DNA from: Chlorokybus atmophyticus
Taxonomy: Eukaryota > Streptophyta > Chlorokybophyceae > Chlorokybales > Chlorokybaceae
DNA: 44,257 bases
Direction: 5' to 3'
Assembly (NCBI GenBank): GCA_009103225.1
Contig: RHPI01003009.1
Location: forward strand, 37,463 to 81,719
Every line of letters starts with the position of its first letter. The first letter of the stretch is position 1. Under the pieces are notes generated by a model. That model worked only from the letters and a program-made list of their open reading frames with translations, ran no database searches and was not told the origin of the DNA. This document shows positions 43,525-44,257 of the stretch, in pieces. Made by a program: the position numbers and the translations under genes.

Positions 43525-44257
43525 CGTCACGCAGGCAAAATGCCCCAAGAAATGCTGTGGCAGGTTTATGTTCTCTCAGCTATTTCTTGGATAATTTGTC
43601 TGTGACGTCCCGGGCGCTTGCTGGTCGTCCGATGTGGATCTCAACAACCAGTGCAACGGCTGAGATGCGCGTTGGACCACGTCAGCTTGTGGGAAAATGG
43701 CCGTTTCGTATCGGTATGCGCTTTACCGCATGCAGCATGCCCACAGTTGTTGAATTAACTCGCTTGCATGCAAGGTTTAGTACTTCACCGCATGTCCCCC
43801 ACTCACCCACCCACCTACCCACCCACACAAGTTGTGATTGTGAGCTACAGCCTTGATTTCAAGGTCATACATGTTGCAAGTTATATCATGCTCGTCATAA
43901 CGTTAAAGTCAAAATTGATGATATAACATCATGGCGGATAATGTTTACTTGAAATGAGGTGCGTAATGCAAAAACCATTGACAATAACCACCCTCGCAAA
44001 CGCTGCACAAAACATGTGCGCGTCGATAATGTTGACCATGTTGGCCATACATTACTGATAAGCGATGCAAAAAGAGCATGTCCACATGTGCTCGTATTTG
44101 CCATACGGGCTGGTTGAAAGCAGGCATATAAGCAGCCTATTGCAAATTGCATTTGTCAGATGCGACTTTAAGGCTAATTACTTATGCATGATTGCACACT
44201 AAAATGGTGTGCAATTGAGACGACGATTGCATAACGAGGGGGGGGGGGGGGGGGGGG
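43525..44257. other. Right-end flank, ends in G homopolymer
   Basis: Upstream region of the lumen-protein gene. Plus-strand frames here (for example 43467-43856) are not supported. (CCCACC)n-like sequence lies at 43797-43826. The window ends in an uninterrupted run of about 19 G from 44239. Confidence 0.5.

Noticed and set aside
43467-43856. Possible divergent plus-strand gene opposite the lumen-protein leader
   Set aside because: It overlaps exon 1 of the better-supported minus-strand gene, and no splice-consistent continuation was found.
1-44257. tRNA, rRNA or other standard RNA genes
   Set aside because: Reading both strands, I found no cloverleaf with conserved T-loop and D-loop sequence and no rRNA signature.

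Overview
This is a nuclear segment from a eukaryote. Almost every recognisable gene is broken by short GT-AG introns, and the flanks hold DDE-transposon and retrotransposon debris, microsatellites and long stretches of noncoding DNA. The organism is photosynthetic: the last gene encodes a small protein with a bipartite chloroplast and thylakoid-lumen (twin-arginine) leader. Several genes carry TGTAA shortly after the stop (3569-3573, 23533-23537, and 42669-42673 read on the minus strand). TGTAA is the usual poly(A) signal of chlorophyte algae, so a green alga is the best guess. That guess is an inference, and I cannot name a genus.

Layout. 1-9.5 kb is repeat-rich. It holds the end of an unrecognised minus-strand gene, an 8-exon unknown gene (1137-3542), an array of ACCATNNATGGT palindromes (3.76-4.38 kb), a decayed reverse transcriptase (4498-5222, minus), an AT-rich gap, and a complete but dead pogo/Tigger transposon (6151-9190) with TA target duplications. 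10.2-27.6 kb is a gene cluster: a ChAPs/exomer-like TPR protein (minus), a conserved protein of unknown function (plus), the RNase P subunit RPP30 (plus), a small coiled-coil protein (minus), an RS/His-rich protein (plus), and a UMP-CMP kinase with an MGCGAS N-terminus and a very long acidic tail (minus). A gene-poor AT-rich stretch follows (28-30 kb), then a bacterial-type VIT/CCC1 iron-manganese transporter (minus), a second gene-poor stretch (31.7-33.9 kb) and a frameshifted non-LTR retrotransposon 3' fragment. 35.8-43.5 kb holds FAD-dependent glycerol-3-phosphate dehydrogenase (minus) and the complex I assembly factor NDUFAF5 (plus). These two diverge from a 338-bp shared upstream region. 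After them come a three-copy 318-bp tandem repeat and the thylakoid-lumen protein gene (minus). The window ends in a G homopolymer.

The genes are mostly unrelated housekeeping functions. The one functional pairing is the divergent mitochondrial couple: G3PDH feeds electrons to ubiquinone, and NDUFAF5 is needed to build complex I, which also feeds ubiquinone. Exon models were built by hand from splice consensus and reading phase. For the kinase, RPP30, G3PDH, NDUFAF5, VIT and lumen genes, all exon lengths sum to an exact multiple of three and agree with family landmarks.
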